Notes: generated by a model from the letters alone, not told the origin. A stretch of DNA of 64,000 bases from UBA932 sp031548545 (GCA_031548545.1 JAVBQY010000011.1:62001-126000), one strand, 5' to 3'; positions 51,816-62,048 are shown, counted from the first letter of the stretch. Program-made: numbers and translations.

Positions 51816-53450
51816 ATGAAAAGAATATATAAACTCCTCACTGTTTCTACCGTAGCCCTGTTGTCCCTGGGGGCCTGCAACGAGTTTCTCGAAGTGGTGC
51901 CGAACGACCGGGTTACCCTTGATAACTTTTTTACTTCCAATGAAGACCTGATGGCAGCTACGGCGCCGTTGTACAACAAGGTTTGGTTTGACTTTAACGA
52001 TAAATTTTATTTCGGTTTGGGCGAGGGCCGTTCCAACAATATGTTTGCGCCTTACTCCGATTATATTTATCCGTTCACAACGCTGACGGAAGATGCATTG
52101 ACCGGTCCTATGGTCAGCGCCTGGCAATCGTTCTATAATGTGATCGGACAGTCGAACAATGCATTAAACAATATCAAAGAAAAAGCCACCGGCGTGACCG
52201 GGGACCAGAAAAATGCCGCCATGGCCGAATGCCGTTTTATGCGTGGTACGGCGTATTGGTACCTGGCTTCTCTCTGGGAAAATGTAATTATCATTGAAGA
52301 TAACCGCAGCCTGGTCGCCAACCCCGTTGTTCCGACCAACCCGCGGATTGACGTCTTTGAATTTGCCATGCGCGACCTGGAATTTGCCGCAGCTTATCTG
52401 CCCGAAGTATCGCCGGCGTCCGGCCGTTTGAACAAATACAGCGCCTATGCGATGCTTTCCCGCGTGTACCTTTCGCGGGCAGGCTTGACCGGAGATGATC
52501 GCAATAGCGGTCAGCGTGACGCCAATTATTTGGAGCTGGCCCGTAAGGCTGCCGAAATGGTCTGCAAAGAAAGCAACTATTCGTTAATGAAAAATTATGA
52601 AGACCTGTTCAAGGTAGAGAACAATAACAATACCGAAAGCATCTTTGCCCTGCAATGGTTGCCCGGCTTTACGGTGAACACCGGATACGGTATCGTCAAT
52701 ACCCAGCAGTCTTACCTGGCGCCCAGTTCGGATATTACCGGGGATGACAGGGCGTGGGGCGGCGCTACTTATGCCTCTTATGACCTGTTGAGAACCTATA
52801 ATATACAGGATGATATTCGCCGCAAGGCCACGGTAATGGCATACGGTGACGTTTATCCGGAACTTAATTCCGCCAATGGCGGGTACACTCAGGATAAGAC
52901 ACACCAGTGTTATGTAAAAAAAGGTGTAGTCGGCGGGCCGAAGGATACCGATGGAAAGGCGGCTTACGGCAACTCTGCGCTCAACAGCTATATGATGCGT
53001 CTGGCCGAAGTGTACCTGATTTATGCGGAAGCCGTCCTGGGTAATAACGCCTCCACCAGCGATGCCGATGCCTTGTTCTACTATAATGAGGTGCGCAAGC
53101 GCGCCGGAATGCCCGTACGCTCGGCGATCACCTATGATGATATCCACTATGAACGCCGTATAGAATTGGCCATTGAAGGCCAGTACTGGTATGACCTGGT
53201 ACGCCGCTCTTACTACCGTCAGGAAGAAGTGATCGGTTATATGAATAACCAGGAACGTGCGCAGCAATATGAATATGATAAAGACGCGCATACCACCACA
53301 ATTACCAGTAAAGACTCCCGTCCGGTGGAAACGGCTACCGTAGCCAAGTTACGCATGCCTTACCCCGAATCGGAGGTGGTACAGAATCCCCTGCTGAGGC
53401 AGCCGCCCGTACCCTACGTATTCACAGAAGCTAAAATCACCTTGTTTTAA
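51816..53450 (+). CDS. SusD/RagB family glycan-binding lipoprotein
   Basis: A 544-residue surface lipoprotein that forms the lid of the SusC transporter. The signal ends in a lipobox, LSLGACNE, with Cys21. SusD hallmarks include AECRFMRGTAYWYLASLWENVIIIEDN, RLNKYSAYAMLSRVYLSRAG, MRLAEVYLIYAEAVLGN and the C-terminal ERRIELAIEGQYWYDLVR. The frame is open three codons further upstream to a TTG, but ATG 51816 is the sensible start. It follows susC by 19 bases. Confidence 0.97.
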   Translation: MKRIYKLLTVSTVALLSLGACNEFLEVVPNDRVTLDNFFTSNEDLMAATAPLYNKVWFDFNDKFYFGLGEGRSNNMFAPYSDYIYPFTTLTEDALTGPMVSAWQSFYNVIGQSNNALNNIKEKATGVTGDQKNAAMAECRFMRGTAYWYLASLWENVIIIEDNRSLVANPVVPTNPRIDVFEFAMRDLEFAAAYLPEVSPASGRLNKYSAYAMLSRVYLSRAGLTGDDRNSGQRDANYLELARKAAEMVCKESNYSLMKNYEDLFKVENNNNTESIFALQWLPGFTVNTGYGIVNTQQSYLAPSSDITGDDRAWGGATYASYDLLRTYNIQDDIRRKATVMAYGDVYPELNSANGGYTQDKTHQCYVKKGVVGGPKDTDGKAAYGNSALNSYMMRLAEVYLIYAEAVLGNNASTSDADALFYYNEVRKRAGMPVRSAITYDDIHYERRIELAIEGQYWYDLVRRSYYRQEEVIGYMNNQERAQQYEYDKDAHTTTITSKDSRPVETATVAKLRMPYPESEVVQNPLLRQPPVPYVFTEAKITLF

Positions 53451-53471
53451 CGATCTAAATTAAACAGAGCT

Positions 53472-54815
53472 ATGAATAGCATAATCAATATGAAAAAAGT
53501 AATGGGATGGGTAGCGGCGTTTTCCTGCGTAGCGCTGCTGATCGCCTCTTGTACTAAAGATAAAGAGTATCCGTCAAACAACGATCCGGTAAAGGTAACC
53601 AGCGTGCATCTTAGTGATGCTAAGGATAGTGTGGCGGACCGGACGGTTCAATTTGTCCGTCTCGGACAGCTTATCCGCCTTGAAGGCTCAGGCTTCCTCG
53701 GTATGCAGAAAATTTATATTAACGGAGTGAACGCCTACTTCAACCCCACCTTGATGACCAATACCTCTATGATTGTGAAAGTGCCCAATGACGCACCGAT
53801 TGTAGATGCCGATGAAGATGTAAGGAACACCATCCGCTTTGTAAAATCGGGGGATAACCAAATGTTATACCCATTTGACATTCGCATGGCTGCGCCTTCT
53901 ATCAGCCGTATTTCGCACACCCTGCCGCAGGCCGGCGAAAAGATTTATATTTACGGTACTAATCTTTATGAAATCCATACGATTACTTTCCCCGGAGACA
54001 TTGTGGTGACTACCGGTATAGCATCGGATAACGAGGATGGAAAGTATTGCAGTGTGACGGTTCCCGCCGGCATTACCGAATCCGGCGCTGTGCTGGTCGA
54101 AGGCGCAGCCGGAGGAGCTTATTCTCCGCGTTATTTCAATTTCAGAGAAGGTTTGTACTTAACGGATTTTGGTAGTGATGCACACCATGGCTGGGGTAGC
54201 AGCAGCGGATTGTCCGGTGACCTTACCGAAGTTATTCCTGCCACGGGAACGGCGTCGAAATCGCAGGGAATTTATCGCGCATTTAACCCTGACCAAGCGA
54301 CCATTCCTGCCGGTGCGGTTGACTATGCATTCTATTGGTCCAACAGTAGTTATTGGAACACCGTGTTCACCGCAGCCGTAATTCCGTCTACTACGCCGAC
54401 CTCGCTTTGTGCAGTGCAGATGGATGTGTATTTTGACGGTGAATGGAATTCCGGTTCTATCCGTATGGTAGTAGCCGACGGCGCCGGCGCCAGCCGCTAT
54501 TGCATGACTTACACCCCCTGGGTGGTGAACGGTAAGCGGGTGGAATTTACCAATCCGGGCGGATGGTTTACGATAACGCTTCCTTTCAGCGATAGCCCGG
54601 ACTATGTGGAAAAAACCTTTGCCGAAGTGAGCAATTCTGTGAATACCGCCAATTACAAGCAGTGGGGACCTCATTTTGACAATACCGATATTACCTCCGG
54701 AACCGGTGATAATAAAGTGATATTACAACCGGCTACACCTACCAATGTGAAAGTCTATATAGATAATATCCGTGTCGTTCCCCTCGAAGTGCCGGCATAC
54801 AGTGACTACAAATAA
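53472..54815 (+). CDS. Surface glycan-binding lipoprotein with IPT/TIG domain
   Basis: A 447-residue lipoprotein (lipobox LLIASCTKD, Cys27). An IPT/TIG Ig-like fold is visible around residues 140-210 (PSISRISHTLPQAGEKIYIYGTNLYEIHTITFPGDI), following a first Ig-like segment. The C-terminal half (YLTDFGSDAHHGWGSSSG onward) is a beta-rich glycan-binding domain like those of xylan-locus surface glycan-binding proteins. No catalytic motif is seen. It is the third gene of the locus after susC-susD, the normal position for such a protein. An ATG at codon 7 is an alternative start. Confidence 0.88.
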   Translation: MNSIINMKKVMGWVAAFSCVALLIASCTKDKEYPSNNDPVKVTSVHLSDAKDSVADRTVQFVRLGQLIRLEGSGFLGMQKIYINGVNAYFNPTLMTNTSMIVKVPNDAPIVDADEDVRNTIRFVKSGDNQMLYPFDIRMAAPSISRISHTLPQAGEKIYIYGTNLYEIHTITFPGDIVVTTGIASDNEDGKYCSVTVPAGITESGAVLVEGAAGGAYSPRYFNFREGLYLTDFGSDAHHGWGSSSGLSGDLTEVIPATGTASKSQGIYRAFNPDQATIPAGAVDYAFYWSNSSYWNTVFTAAVIPSTTPTSLCAVQMDVYFDGEWNSGSIRMVVADGAGASRYCMTYTPWVVNGKRVEFTNPGGWFTITLPFSDSPDYVEKTFAEVSNSVNTANYKQWGPHFDNTDITSGTGDNKVILQPATPTNVKVYIDNIRVVPLEVPAYSDYK

Positions 54816-54844
54816 TCAATTCCGATAATAAAAAAAATACATAT

Positions 54845-57658
54845 ATGAGAAAGTTGAAATTCTTTATTCCGGTAGCCCTGCTGGCCTTTGCGGTGCTGAC
54901 TTCCTGTGAGAAGAAGGAAGCCTACGAAGGGGACGACAAGCAGCATATCACCGATGTGAATGATATTCCGCTGACCGATGATGAAAAATTGAGCCTCTAC
55001 GGTAACCTGGTGAAATATGCGTCTAAAGATATTTATACAGGTTCCGGTATAACCATGTCGGATTATACGGATAAGCCGGATTACCGTGAGTTGGTGAACC
55101 GTAATTTCAATGCGGTAACGCTGGGTTATGAAATGAAGCATGGCGCTATGGTGACCAGCAGCGGCTCATTGAACTTCATAAAAGTAGATAATTTTGTGTC
55201 GATGTTGCCCGATTCCATAGATCTTTATGGTCATACGCTGGCCTGGCACCAAAATCAGAATGCTACCTATTTGAACGGACTGATTGCGCCTACACCTATT
55301 CCCGATCCTATAGGCACCAATCTGTTTAATGTATCGGTTTTGAAAGACGGCAGCTTTACCGGTTGGACCAAGCAGAACAATGCTGCCGGCATTACAACAG
55401 CCGCGGGTAAGGGGCTGCAGTCGACCGATCCTGCCGTACAGTTTGTCAACGGTACGGGTAGTGAGTACTACAGTACACAGTTGATTAGTCCGGCTATTAC
55501 GGTAGATCCCGCCGGTACTTATGTCTTGTCCTTTTATATTAAAGGGAGTGCGGCCGGTAAGGTGCGTGTCAGTTTTGATGGTCTCAGTAATAATTATCCC
55601 TGGTTGGATTGGTTAAATACCGGCAGCGCCTCGGGTGATTTTACCACAGACGGCACCTGGCAGCACGTACAGGTTACATTGCCGACCCCTACCGCCGCTA
55701 CATTTAAGGTGCAATTTGATATGGGTAAGACCCCTAATGTTACGTACTGGATTGACGCCAATTACATGGAGTTGGTGAACATGAATAGTACCCCTCCGGT
55801 GCCTCCGGGACCTAAACACACCAATTTGGTATCGGTGGGTGTCTTTGGTAGCTATCCGGAAGGTGGAGATCCTTACCCTGCATGGAACTCATGGGGCGGT
55901 ACGGCCAGCAAGTCACGTGAAGTATCTGCCGACGGGCAGGGTTATAATAACAGAGGAAAAGCCTTGATTATCCATAGTGAGGGCGGTACTGCAGGTTACA
56001 GTGTGCAGGCACAGACCACCTATACGGCGGCATTGGTCAACGGACATGATTATCATGTTGAAGCCTGGATGAAAAGTACGGTAAGCGCAGGTGAAGTGCA
56101 GTTCTCTATCGCGGCCAGCGATCAGTATGGCCCTATAGAAACGCTTGGCACAGCCTGGAAAAAAATTCAATGGAATTTTACAGCTACAGCCGATAACCAC
56201 ACCAAACTCCTCTTTAATGTGGGTAAGGTGCCGGCAGATTATTATATTGATAGTGTTTTGGTATACGATGTCACCCTTGAGGGGGGCGCAGGAACCGTAA
56301 CGCCCACCTATACCAATCTGATCAGCAATCCGGATTTTGAACGCGATGACCTGCCCGGCAATAATCATTATAAGTTGGGAGATTGGAATTCATATGGAGA
56401 TAACAGCCCCGGCCGTGACCGTTCAAATGCAGAACACCATACCGGTGCGTATTCCATGAAGTTGACCAATCCTACCTCAAGCAGCGGCTATAAGGCGCAG
56501 GCTATTATTCCGCTGACCTTTATAGATGGTCATGAATACCATGCCGAAGCCTGGGTGAAATCATCCGTAGCCGGTGGTAAATTGCAAATGTTTAACCAAG
56601 ATAATGGTTATTCTAAAGCCCACTACGGCAATGTGGAAACCGTAGGCACCGAATGGAAAAAAATAGAATTTGATTTCAGCTCTACCGTTACGGCGGTGCG
56701 CTTTGGCTTCCAGTTTGGTGAAGTGGCTGCGGATTATTATATTGACGATGTGGTTGTATATGATAAAACAGCGGGTGTTACAGCCGCCAGGGCTAAGGCC
56801 AGGGCCGCCTCATTCCGTATGTCGGCTCAATCGATACGGCCGCAGGCCGCTATCCGTCCTTACGGCGGAAGCATAGAAAAAACACCGGAGCAGAAAACGC
56901 AGATTATTGGCGCCGCATTGCAGGATTGGATCAGCAAAATGGTGGGGCACTATAAGGATCGTGTAAATGCATGGGACGCCCTGAATGAACCCATTGCCGA
57001 CAACGGACAGGTCCGCAACGCCAATAACACGCCGGTAGGCGCCTCCGATACTTTCGTATGGCAGACTTATCTTGGTAAATCATTTGGAGTGAAAGCCTTC
57101 CAATATGCACAGGCTGCCGGTAATGATACGGATATCCTCTTTGCCAATGACTATAACCTGGAGCAAAGTACGGCTAAATTGCAGGCTTTCCTGGATTATG
57201 TAGAATATATTGACGATTCACTGGCAACCCTTGGCCTGCGTCCCGTAGACGGTTTGGGTACGCAAATGCACGTGTCCATCAATACAGATACCCTGGCCAT
57301 TGACAATATGTTTGTGAAAATGGCGGCTACGGGCAAACTGATTAAAGTATCCGAATTGGACGTGAAGGTGGGCACTACGACCCCGAGCCCGGCCCAGTTG
57401 GCGGCCCAGATGAAGATGTACCGTTACGTGATCACTTCCTTTATGAAGCATGTGCCGGCCGCCCAGCGTTACGGCGTAACCATCTGGGGGGTGAATGACG
57501 GCGCCAATGAAAACTGGCTGGCCGATGACGCCCCCTGTATGTGGGATAAGAAATTTAACCGTAAGCAGGCCTATAAGGGCGCTGCCGATGGCTTTGCCGG
57601 CCGCGATATCGGTAAAGACTTTAAGTACGAAGACCTGAAAAAGAAAGAACAGGAATAA
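54845..57658 (+). CDS. GH10 endo-1,4-beta-xylanase with three inserted CBMs
   Basis: A 937-residue lipoprotein (lipobox LTSCEK, Cys21) cutting xylan at the cell surface. The GH10 barrel is split: the first part spans about residues 50-150 (NAVTLGYEMKHGAM, YGHTLAWHQNQNATYLNGL) and the second about 678-915. Acid/base Glu715 is in WDALNEPIAD and nucleophile Glu837 in KVSELDV. Between them lie three CBM4/22-like modules at about 156-312, 325-478 and 488-642; the second and third resemble each other closely (GHDYHVEAWMK/GHEYHAEAWVK; ADYYIDSVLVYD/ADYYIDDVVVYD). A basic/Ala-rich linker (643-675) returns to the barrel. Related enzymes usually carry two inserted modules. A terminator follows the gene. 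Confidence 0.95.
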   Translation: MRKLKFFIPVALLAFAVLTSCEKKEAYEGDDKQHITDVNDIPLTDDEKLSLYGNLVKYASKDIYTGSGITMSDYTDKPDYRELVNRNFNAVTLGYEMKHGAMVTSSGSLNFIKVDNFVSMLPDSIDLYGHTLAWHQNQNATYLNGLIAPTPIPDPIGTNLFNVSVLKDGSFTGWTKQNNAAGITTAAGKGLQSTDPAVQFVNGTGSEYYSTQLISPAITVDPAGTYVLSFYIKGSAAGKVRVSFDGLSNNYPWLDWLNTGSASGDFTTDGTWQHVQVTLPTPTAATFKVQFDMGKTPNVTYWIDANYMELVNMNSTPPVPPGPKHTNLVSVGVFGSYPEGGDPYPAWNSWGGTASKSREVSADGQGYNNRGKALIIHSEGGTAGYSVQAQTTYTAALVNGHDYHVEAWMKSTVSAGEVQFSIAASDQYGPIETLGTAWKKIQWNFTATADNHTKLLFNVGKVPADYYIDSVLVYDVTLEGGAGTVTPTYTNLISNPDFERDDLPGNNHYKLGDWNSYGDNSPGRDRSNAEHHTGAYSMKLTNPTSSSGYKAQAIIPLTFIDGHEYHAEAWVKSSVAGGKLQMFNQDNGYSKAHYGNVETVGTEWKKIEFDFSSTVTAVRFGFQFGEVAADYYIDDVVVYDKTAGVTAARAKARAASFRMSAQSIRPQAAIRPYGGSIEKTPEQKTQIIGAALQDWISKMVGHYKDRVNAWDALNEPIADNGQVRNANNTPVGASDTFVWQTYLGKSFGVKAFQYAQAAGNDTDILFANDYNLEQSTAKLQAFLDYVEYIDDSLATLGLRPVDGLGTQMHVSINTDTLAIDNMFVKMAATGKLIKVSELDVKVGTTTPSPAQLAAQMKMYRYVITSFMKHVPAAQRYGVTIWGVNDGANENWLADDAPCMWDKKFNRKQAYKGAADGFAGRDIGKDFKYEDLKKKEQE

Positions 57659-57672
57659 GTTTAGTGTTGATG

Positions 57673-57710
57673 TAAATGGCTGCCTTGTCATCGTGCAGGC
57701 AGCCATTTTA
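57673..57710 (+). terminator. Intra-locus terminator after the first GH10 gene
   Basis: AAATGGCTGCCT-N11-AGGCAGCCATTT followed by TTAATAAAA. The stem is strong but the T-run is short, so partial read-through into downstream genes is likely. Confidence 0.75.
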
Positions 57711-57723
57711 ATAAAAGATTATT

Positions 57724-59343
57724 GTGGTAAAAAAATATTTTCTTTTAATCCTGTCCTCCTTTTTATTGTTAGCCGGAGCCTCGGCCGCTCATCCCCGTTT
57801 GGTGAAGAAGGGGACTGCGACACAGCTTATAGTGGACGATAAGCCTTTTCTGATATTGGGGGGGGAGACCGGAAATTCCACGGGCTCGTCATTGCGTGAT
57901 GTGCGTGCGGCTTTTGATAAGGTGACGCCGATGCACTTGAATACCGTGTTGATTCCCGCTTATTGGGAATTACTGGAACCGGCCGAAGGAAAATTTGATT
58001 TTACCCTGGTTGACGGTATCATTAAAGAGGCGCAGGTCCGGAACCTTAAAATTGTGTTCCTGTGGTTCGGCGCCTGGAAGAACAGCATGTCATGCTATGC
58101 GCCTTTATGGATAAAAGAAAATGTCAATAAATATCCGCGGGCAGAGACAAAAGATGGCCGTAAGCTGGAAATACTCAGCGCTTTTTCAGCGGCCAACCTG
58201 GAGGCCGACAAAAGGGCCTTTACTGCTTTTATGCAGCACCTGGCAAAGACCGACACCCGGCAGACCGTAATTATGGTGCAGGTGGAGAATGAGATCGGGA
58301 TGTTGATAGACGCCCGTGACCACAGCGCTATGGCCGGGGTTTTATTCAATGCACCGGTGCCGGCGCAGCTGACGGATTACCTGTTGAACAATAAGGATAA
58401 TTTACAAAAGCGGCTGGCGGAGCGTTGGAAGTCTAATGGCAGCAAGCAGGAGGGGAGCTGGGTTGAACTTTTCGGCGAGGGCCTGGAGACCGATGAAATC
58501 TTTATGGCCTATTATTATGGCTTGTTTATACAGGAATTGGCTAAAGCAGGTAAGGCGGCGCATAACATACCGCTGTACCTGAATGCTGCGCTTGACAGCC
58601 GAGGGCGTAAGCCCGGCGCGTATCCCAGTGCGGGTCCTTTGGCGCATTTACTGGATGTATGGCGCGCTGCCGCCCCGGATATTGATTTTTTGTCACCGGA
58701 TATTTATGATCCCGGCTTTGCCGGATGGATAGCCCGCTATGCTACGGGTGGTAACCCGCTTTTTATTCCGGAAATACGCTTGGAAGAGGCCAATGCCATG
58801 CGGGTCTTTTATGCTTTCGGTGAGCATGATGCCATGGGCTTTAGTCCCTTCTCCATAGAAGATGTGGCGCAGCCGGCAGCTTATCCTCTGACCAAAAGTT
58901 ATGCCCTTTTGCAGCAGCTGATGCCTTTGCTGGCCTCGGTACAGGGAGAGGGTAAAACGAAGGGACTGCTGTTTGACGGCATACAAAAAGAACGCCGGGT
59001 TGAAACCGGCGGTTATACCTTTGTGGCCCGTCATGATTACAGCCTGGGCTGGAGCCCGGGTATTCCGGAAAAGGACAGCCTCTGGCCCGAAAGCGGCGCC
59101 CTGATTATTAGCCTGGGCCCCGGCGAATATATCGTAGCCGGATCCGGTGTGGTAATTAGCTTTGAAGCGCAAGCCGGATCCGGAAAAACAGCCGGTATTG
59201 CCGCCATTGATGAAGTAGAATTTTCCGCCGGAAATATGAGGCCTTTGCGTCGCCTCAACGGCGATCAGAACCACCAGGGCCGGCACCTGCGGATACCTGC
59301 CGGAAATTGGAGTATACAACATTTGAAATTATACAGTTACTAA
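57724..59343 (+). CDS. GH35-like secreted glycosidase (DUF5597 type)
   Basis: A 539-residue enzyme with signal peptide (1-21). The barrel resembles GH35: LGGETGNSTGS, LIPAYWELLEPAEGKFDFTLVDGII, acid/base Glu in MVQVENEIGML and nucleophile Glu in FIPEIRLEEANAM. The C-terminal beta domain resembles DUF5597. Members are annotated as beta-galactosidase; in xylan loci the substrate could be galactose side chains or arabinosides. The start is a GTG; no ATG is available near the signal peptide. It begins 13 bases after the terminator. Confidence 0.84.
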   Translation: MVKKYFLLILSSFLLLAGASAAHPRLVKKGTATQLIVDDKPFLILGGETGNSTGSSLRDVRAAFDKVTPMHLNTVLIPAYWELLEPAEGKFDFTLVDGIIKEAQVRNLKIVFLWFGAWKNSMSCYAPLWIKENVNKYPRAETKDGRKLEILSAFSAANLEADKRAFTAFMQHLAKTDTRQTVIMVQVENEIGMLIDARDHSAMAGVLFNAPVPAQLTDYLLNNKDNLQKRLAERWKSNGSKQEGSWVELFGEGLETDEIFMAYYYGLFIQELAKAGKAAHNIPLYLNAALDSRGRKPGAYPSAGPLAHLLDVWRAAAPDIDFLSPDIYDPGFAGWIARYATGGNPLFIPEIRLEEANAMRVFYAFGEHDAMGFSPFSIEDVAQPAAYPLTKSYALLQQLMPLLASVQGEGKTKGLLFDGIQKERRVETGGYTFVARHDYSLGWSPGIPEKDSLWPESGALIISLGPGEYIVAGSGVVISFEAQAGSGKTAGIAAIDEVEFSAGNMRPLRRLNGDQNHQGRHLRIPAGNWSIQHLKLYSY

Positions 59344-59344
59344 T

Positions 59345-60826
59345 ATGAAATCAACTACCCAAAAAGTATCGTTAGGCGAAAAAATAGGTTACAGCATGGG
59401 GGATGGGGCTGCCAACCTTGTCTTCCAGATGATGATGATGTTCCAGATGTTCTTTTATACCGATGTGTTCGGTATAAAGGCAACGGCTGCCGGCTTTATT
59501 TTGCTGGCGGCCCGTTTCTTCGATGCTTTTGTGGACCCTGCGGTAGGGATCCTGGCGGACCGTACCAATAGTAAATGGGGTAAATACCGTCCCTGGGTGC
59601 TGTGGACCGCCTTACCCTTTGCCCTGTTTTTTGTCCTTGCTTTTTTGACCCCCGACCTTGCGGAACGCGGTAAAATCATTTATGCCGGGATTACTTACAC
59701 CCTGCTGATGTCTATTTATTCCTTCAACAACACGCCTTATTCATCCCTTAGCGGCGTAATGACCGGCGACAGCCGCGAGCGGACAAGCATTTCCTCCGTG
59801 CGTTTTGTAACGGCTACCGTGGCGACCTTTGTTGTGCAGGGCCTGACCCTGCCGCTGGTGACAAAATTCGGCGGAAGCACAGTCTCTTCTACCGGATGGT
59901 TTTGGACTATAAGCCTGTTTGCGGCAGTAGGTGTGGTGATGATGGTCATTACCTTCTTTTCCGCAAAAGAACGCATACAACCTCCTGTGAACCAGAAAAC
60001 TTCTGTCAAACAGGATTTTAAGGATATTCTTCGGAATGCGCCATGGAAGGCCATGTTTACCCTGACCCTCTTTTTGTTCATTACCCTGGCGATGTGGGGG
60101 AGCAGCATGTCTTATTATTTTAATTACTACGTAGACAAAGACGCCTTGTTCTCTTTGCTGCGGACCGTGGGACTGGTCAGTGTGGAAGGCGTCAGCTACG
60201 GTTGGTGGCACAATGTGCTGGATGCATTCGGATTAATCGCACATTCCAACGAGCAGGTCTTTGCCGTAGGCTTCAGTCTGTTCAATATGGTGGGGCAGTT
60301 GGTTACTATTGCAGGGGTATTGCTCTTGTCGCAATGGCTGTCGGATATCTTCGGGAAGCGCAATGTGTTTCTTGTATGTTTGGCCCTGACCGCCTTATTT
60401 ACCGCCTTGTTCTTCTTTGTTTCACCGACTTCCGTATATACGATTTTCCTGATTAATATGCTGAAGAGTGCTGCTTATGCACCCACCATTCCTTTGCTCT
60501 GGGCTATGATGGGTGATGTGGCCGACCACTCGGAATGGGTAAACCACCGGCGCGCTACAGGCTTTGTATTTGCCGGTATCGTATTTGCATTAAAGGCCGG
60601 ACTGGGCGTTGGCGGTGCGATCTGTGGCGGCATCATTGATGCTTTCGGATTTGTAGCCAATACGGTACAGTCACCCGAAGCCATTACCGGTATTAAGCTG
60701 ACTTCAAGTATAATCCCGGCCATCACCTTTGCCGTGGGCGTTATCGCCCTGCTGTTCTATCCGATAACTAAAAAAATGACGGAGCAGATACAGGCAGAAC
60801 TGGTCCGTAGGAGAAATAATGAATAA
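59345..60826 (+). CDS. GPH-family sugar:cation symporter
   Basis: A 493-residue, 12-segment membrane protein of the glycoside-pentoside-hexuronide family (MelB/XynB-like): GEKIGYSMGDGAANLVFQMMMMFQMFFYTDVFGI, DPAVGILADRTNSKWGKYRPW, and NNTPYSSLSGVMTGDSRERTSISSVRF are characteristic. There is an extra hydrophilic insertion near residues 255-310. It probably imports xylobiose or short xylo-oligosaccharides across the inner membrane for the intracellular GH43. It starts one base after the GH35 stop. Confidence 0.92.
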   Translation: MKSTTQKVSLGEKIGYSMGDGAANLVFQMMMMFQMFFYTDVFGIKATAAGFILLAARFFDAFVDPAVGILADRTNSKWGKYRPWVLWTALPFALFFVLAFLTPDLAERGKIIYAGITYTLLMSIYSFNNTPYSSLSGVMTGDSRERTSISSVRFVTATVATFVVQGLTLPLVTKFGGSTVSSTGWFWTISLFAAVGVVMMVITFFSAKERIQPPVNQKTSVKQDFKDILRNAPWKAMFTLTLFLFITLAMWGSSMSYYFNYYVDKDALFSLLRTVGLVSVEGVSYGWWHNVLDAFGLIAHSNEQVFAVGFSLFNMVGQLVTIAGVLLLSQWLSDIFGKRNVFLVCLALTALFTALFFFVSPTSVYTIFLINMLKSAAYAPTIPLLWAMMGDVADHSEWVNHRRATGFVFAGIVFALKAGLGVGGAICGGIIDAFGFVANTVQSPEAITGIKLTSSIIPAITFAVGVIALLFYPITKKMTEQIQAELVRRRNNE

Positions 60827-60860
60827 TGAACCGGGCTTAAGAGTCGTTAGGTGAATAAAA

Positions 60861-62009
60861 ATGAACAATATGAATAGATATTTAATAAACACATTGATGT
60901 ATTGCTGTATAGGGTCGTTGGCCTGCTTGTTGGCCCTTGGGTGTACATCGCCGGCCGAGGAACCGGCTACATTGAAAGACGTATTGAAAGATAAGTTTTT
61001 GATTGGTACGGCCTTGAATCTGGAACAGATCTGGGAACGGGATACTTCCGGCGTGCAGTTGATAGATAAACAGTTTAATGCTATTGTGGCGGAGAATTGT
61101 ATGAAGAGTATGTATCTCCAACCGCAGGAGGGGCTGTTCTTTTTTGAAGATGCCGACCGTTTTGTGCAGTTTGGTACGGAGCACGGACTGGTGATGACCG
61201 GGCATACCCTGATCTGGCACCAACAGGCGCCGGAATGGTTTTTTACGGATGAAAATGGCAAGGACGTGAGCCGCGAAGTATTGCTGGCGCGTATGAAAAG
61301 CCATATTCAAACCGTAGTGGGCCGTTATAAGGGCCGGATCAAAGGGTGGGATGTGGTGAATGAGGCGTTTGAAGATGACGGTAGTTTCCGCCAAAGCAAA
61401 TTCTATCAGATCATAGGCGAAGATTATATCCATTATGCCTTCCAATATGCCGCGGAGGCAGACCCCGGTGCGGCACTCTATTATAATGACTTTTCAATGG
61501 CCAAGGAGGGGAAATGCCGGGCGGTGGCCGCTATGGTAAAAAGAATGCAGGCTGCAGGCATTAGGATCGATGGTGTAGGGATGCAGGGGCATTTAATTAT
61601 GAGCTGGCCGGGTGTTGATGAGTTTGAAAAAAGTCTTCTTGTTTTTTCTGAATTAGGTGTAAAAGTGATGATTACGGAGCTTGATTTGTCCGTGCTGCCT
61701 TCTCCGCGGCGGGATGTGGGCGCTGACCTGAATGCCAATTTCGAGTATATGAAGGAGATGAATCCCTATGCCGGAGGCCTGCCGGATTCAGTGGCTCAGC
61801 TGCAGCAACAGCGTTATGCAGACTTTTTCCACCTTTTCCTGAAACACTCCGGTAAGATAGAGCGGGTAACCCTCTGGGGCGTTGCCGATGGTGACTCCTG
61901 GAGAAACGATTGGCCTATGCATGGCCGTACGGACTATGCCCTTTTGTTTGACCGGAACCACCAAGCCAAACCGGTGGTAGACGAAATCATCCGGATGGCC
62001 GTACAATAA
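60861..62009 (+). CDS. GH10 endo-1,4-beta-xylanase (lipoprotein)
   Basis: A 382-residue single-domain GH10 xylanase with a lipobox, LALGCTS (Cys28). Motifs: FNAIVAENCMKSMYLQP, TGHTLIWHQQAPEWFF, acid/base Glu168 in GWDVVNEAFEDDGS and nucleophile Glu273 in VMITELDLSVLP. The usual NEP is NEA here. The small size suggests action on oligosaccharides in the periplasm, complementing the larger surface enzyme. It lies between the GPH symporter and GH43 genes. Confidence 0.95.
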   Translation: MNNMNRYLINTLMYCCIGSLACLLALGCTSPAEEPATLKDVLKDKFLIGTALNLEQIWERDTSGVQLIDKQFNAIVAENCMKSMYLQPQEGLFFFEDADRFVQFGTEHGLVMTGHTLIWHQQAPEWFFTDENGKDVSREVLLARMKSHIQTVVGRYKGRIKGWDVVNEAFEDDGSFRQSKFYQIIGEDYIHYAFQYAAEADPGAALYYNDFSMAKEGKCRAVAAMVKRMQAAGIRIDGVGMQGHLIMSWPGVDEFEKSLLVFSELGVKVMITELDLSVLPSPRRDVGADLNANFEYMKEMNPYAGGLPDSVAQLQQQRYADFFHLFLKHSGKIERVTLWGVADGDSWRNDWPMHGRTDYALLFDRNHQAKPVVDEIIRMAVQ

Positions 62010-62048
62010 TTGCCTTAGTGTTCAAATTTTAATTTTAATTTTCAATTT

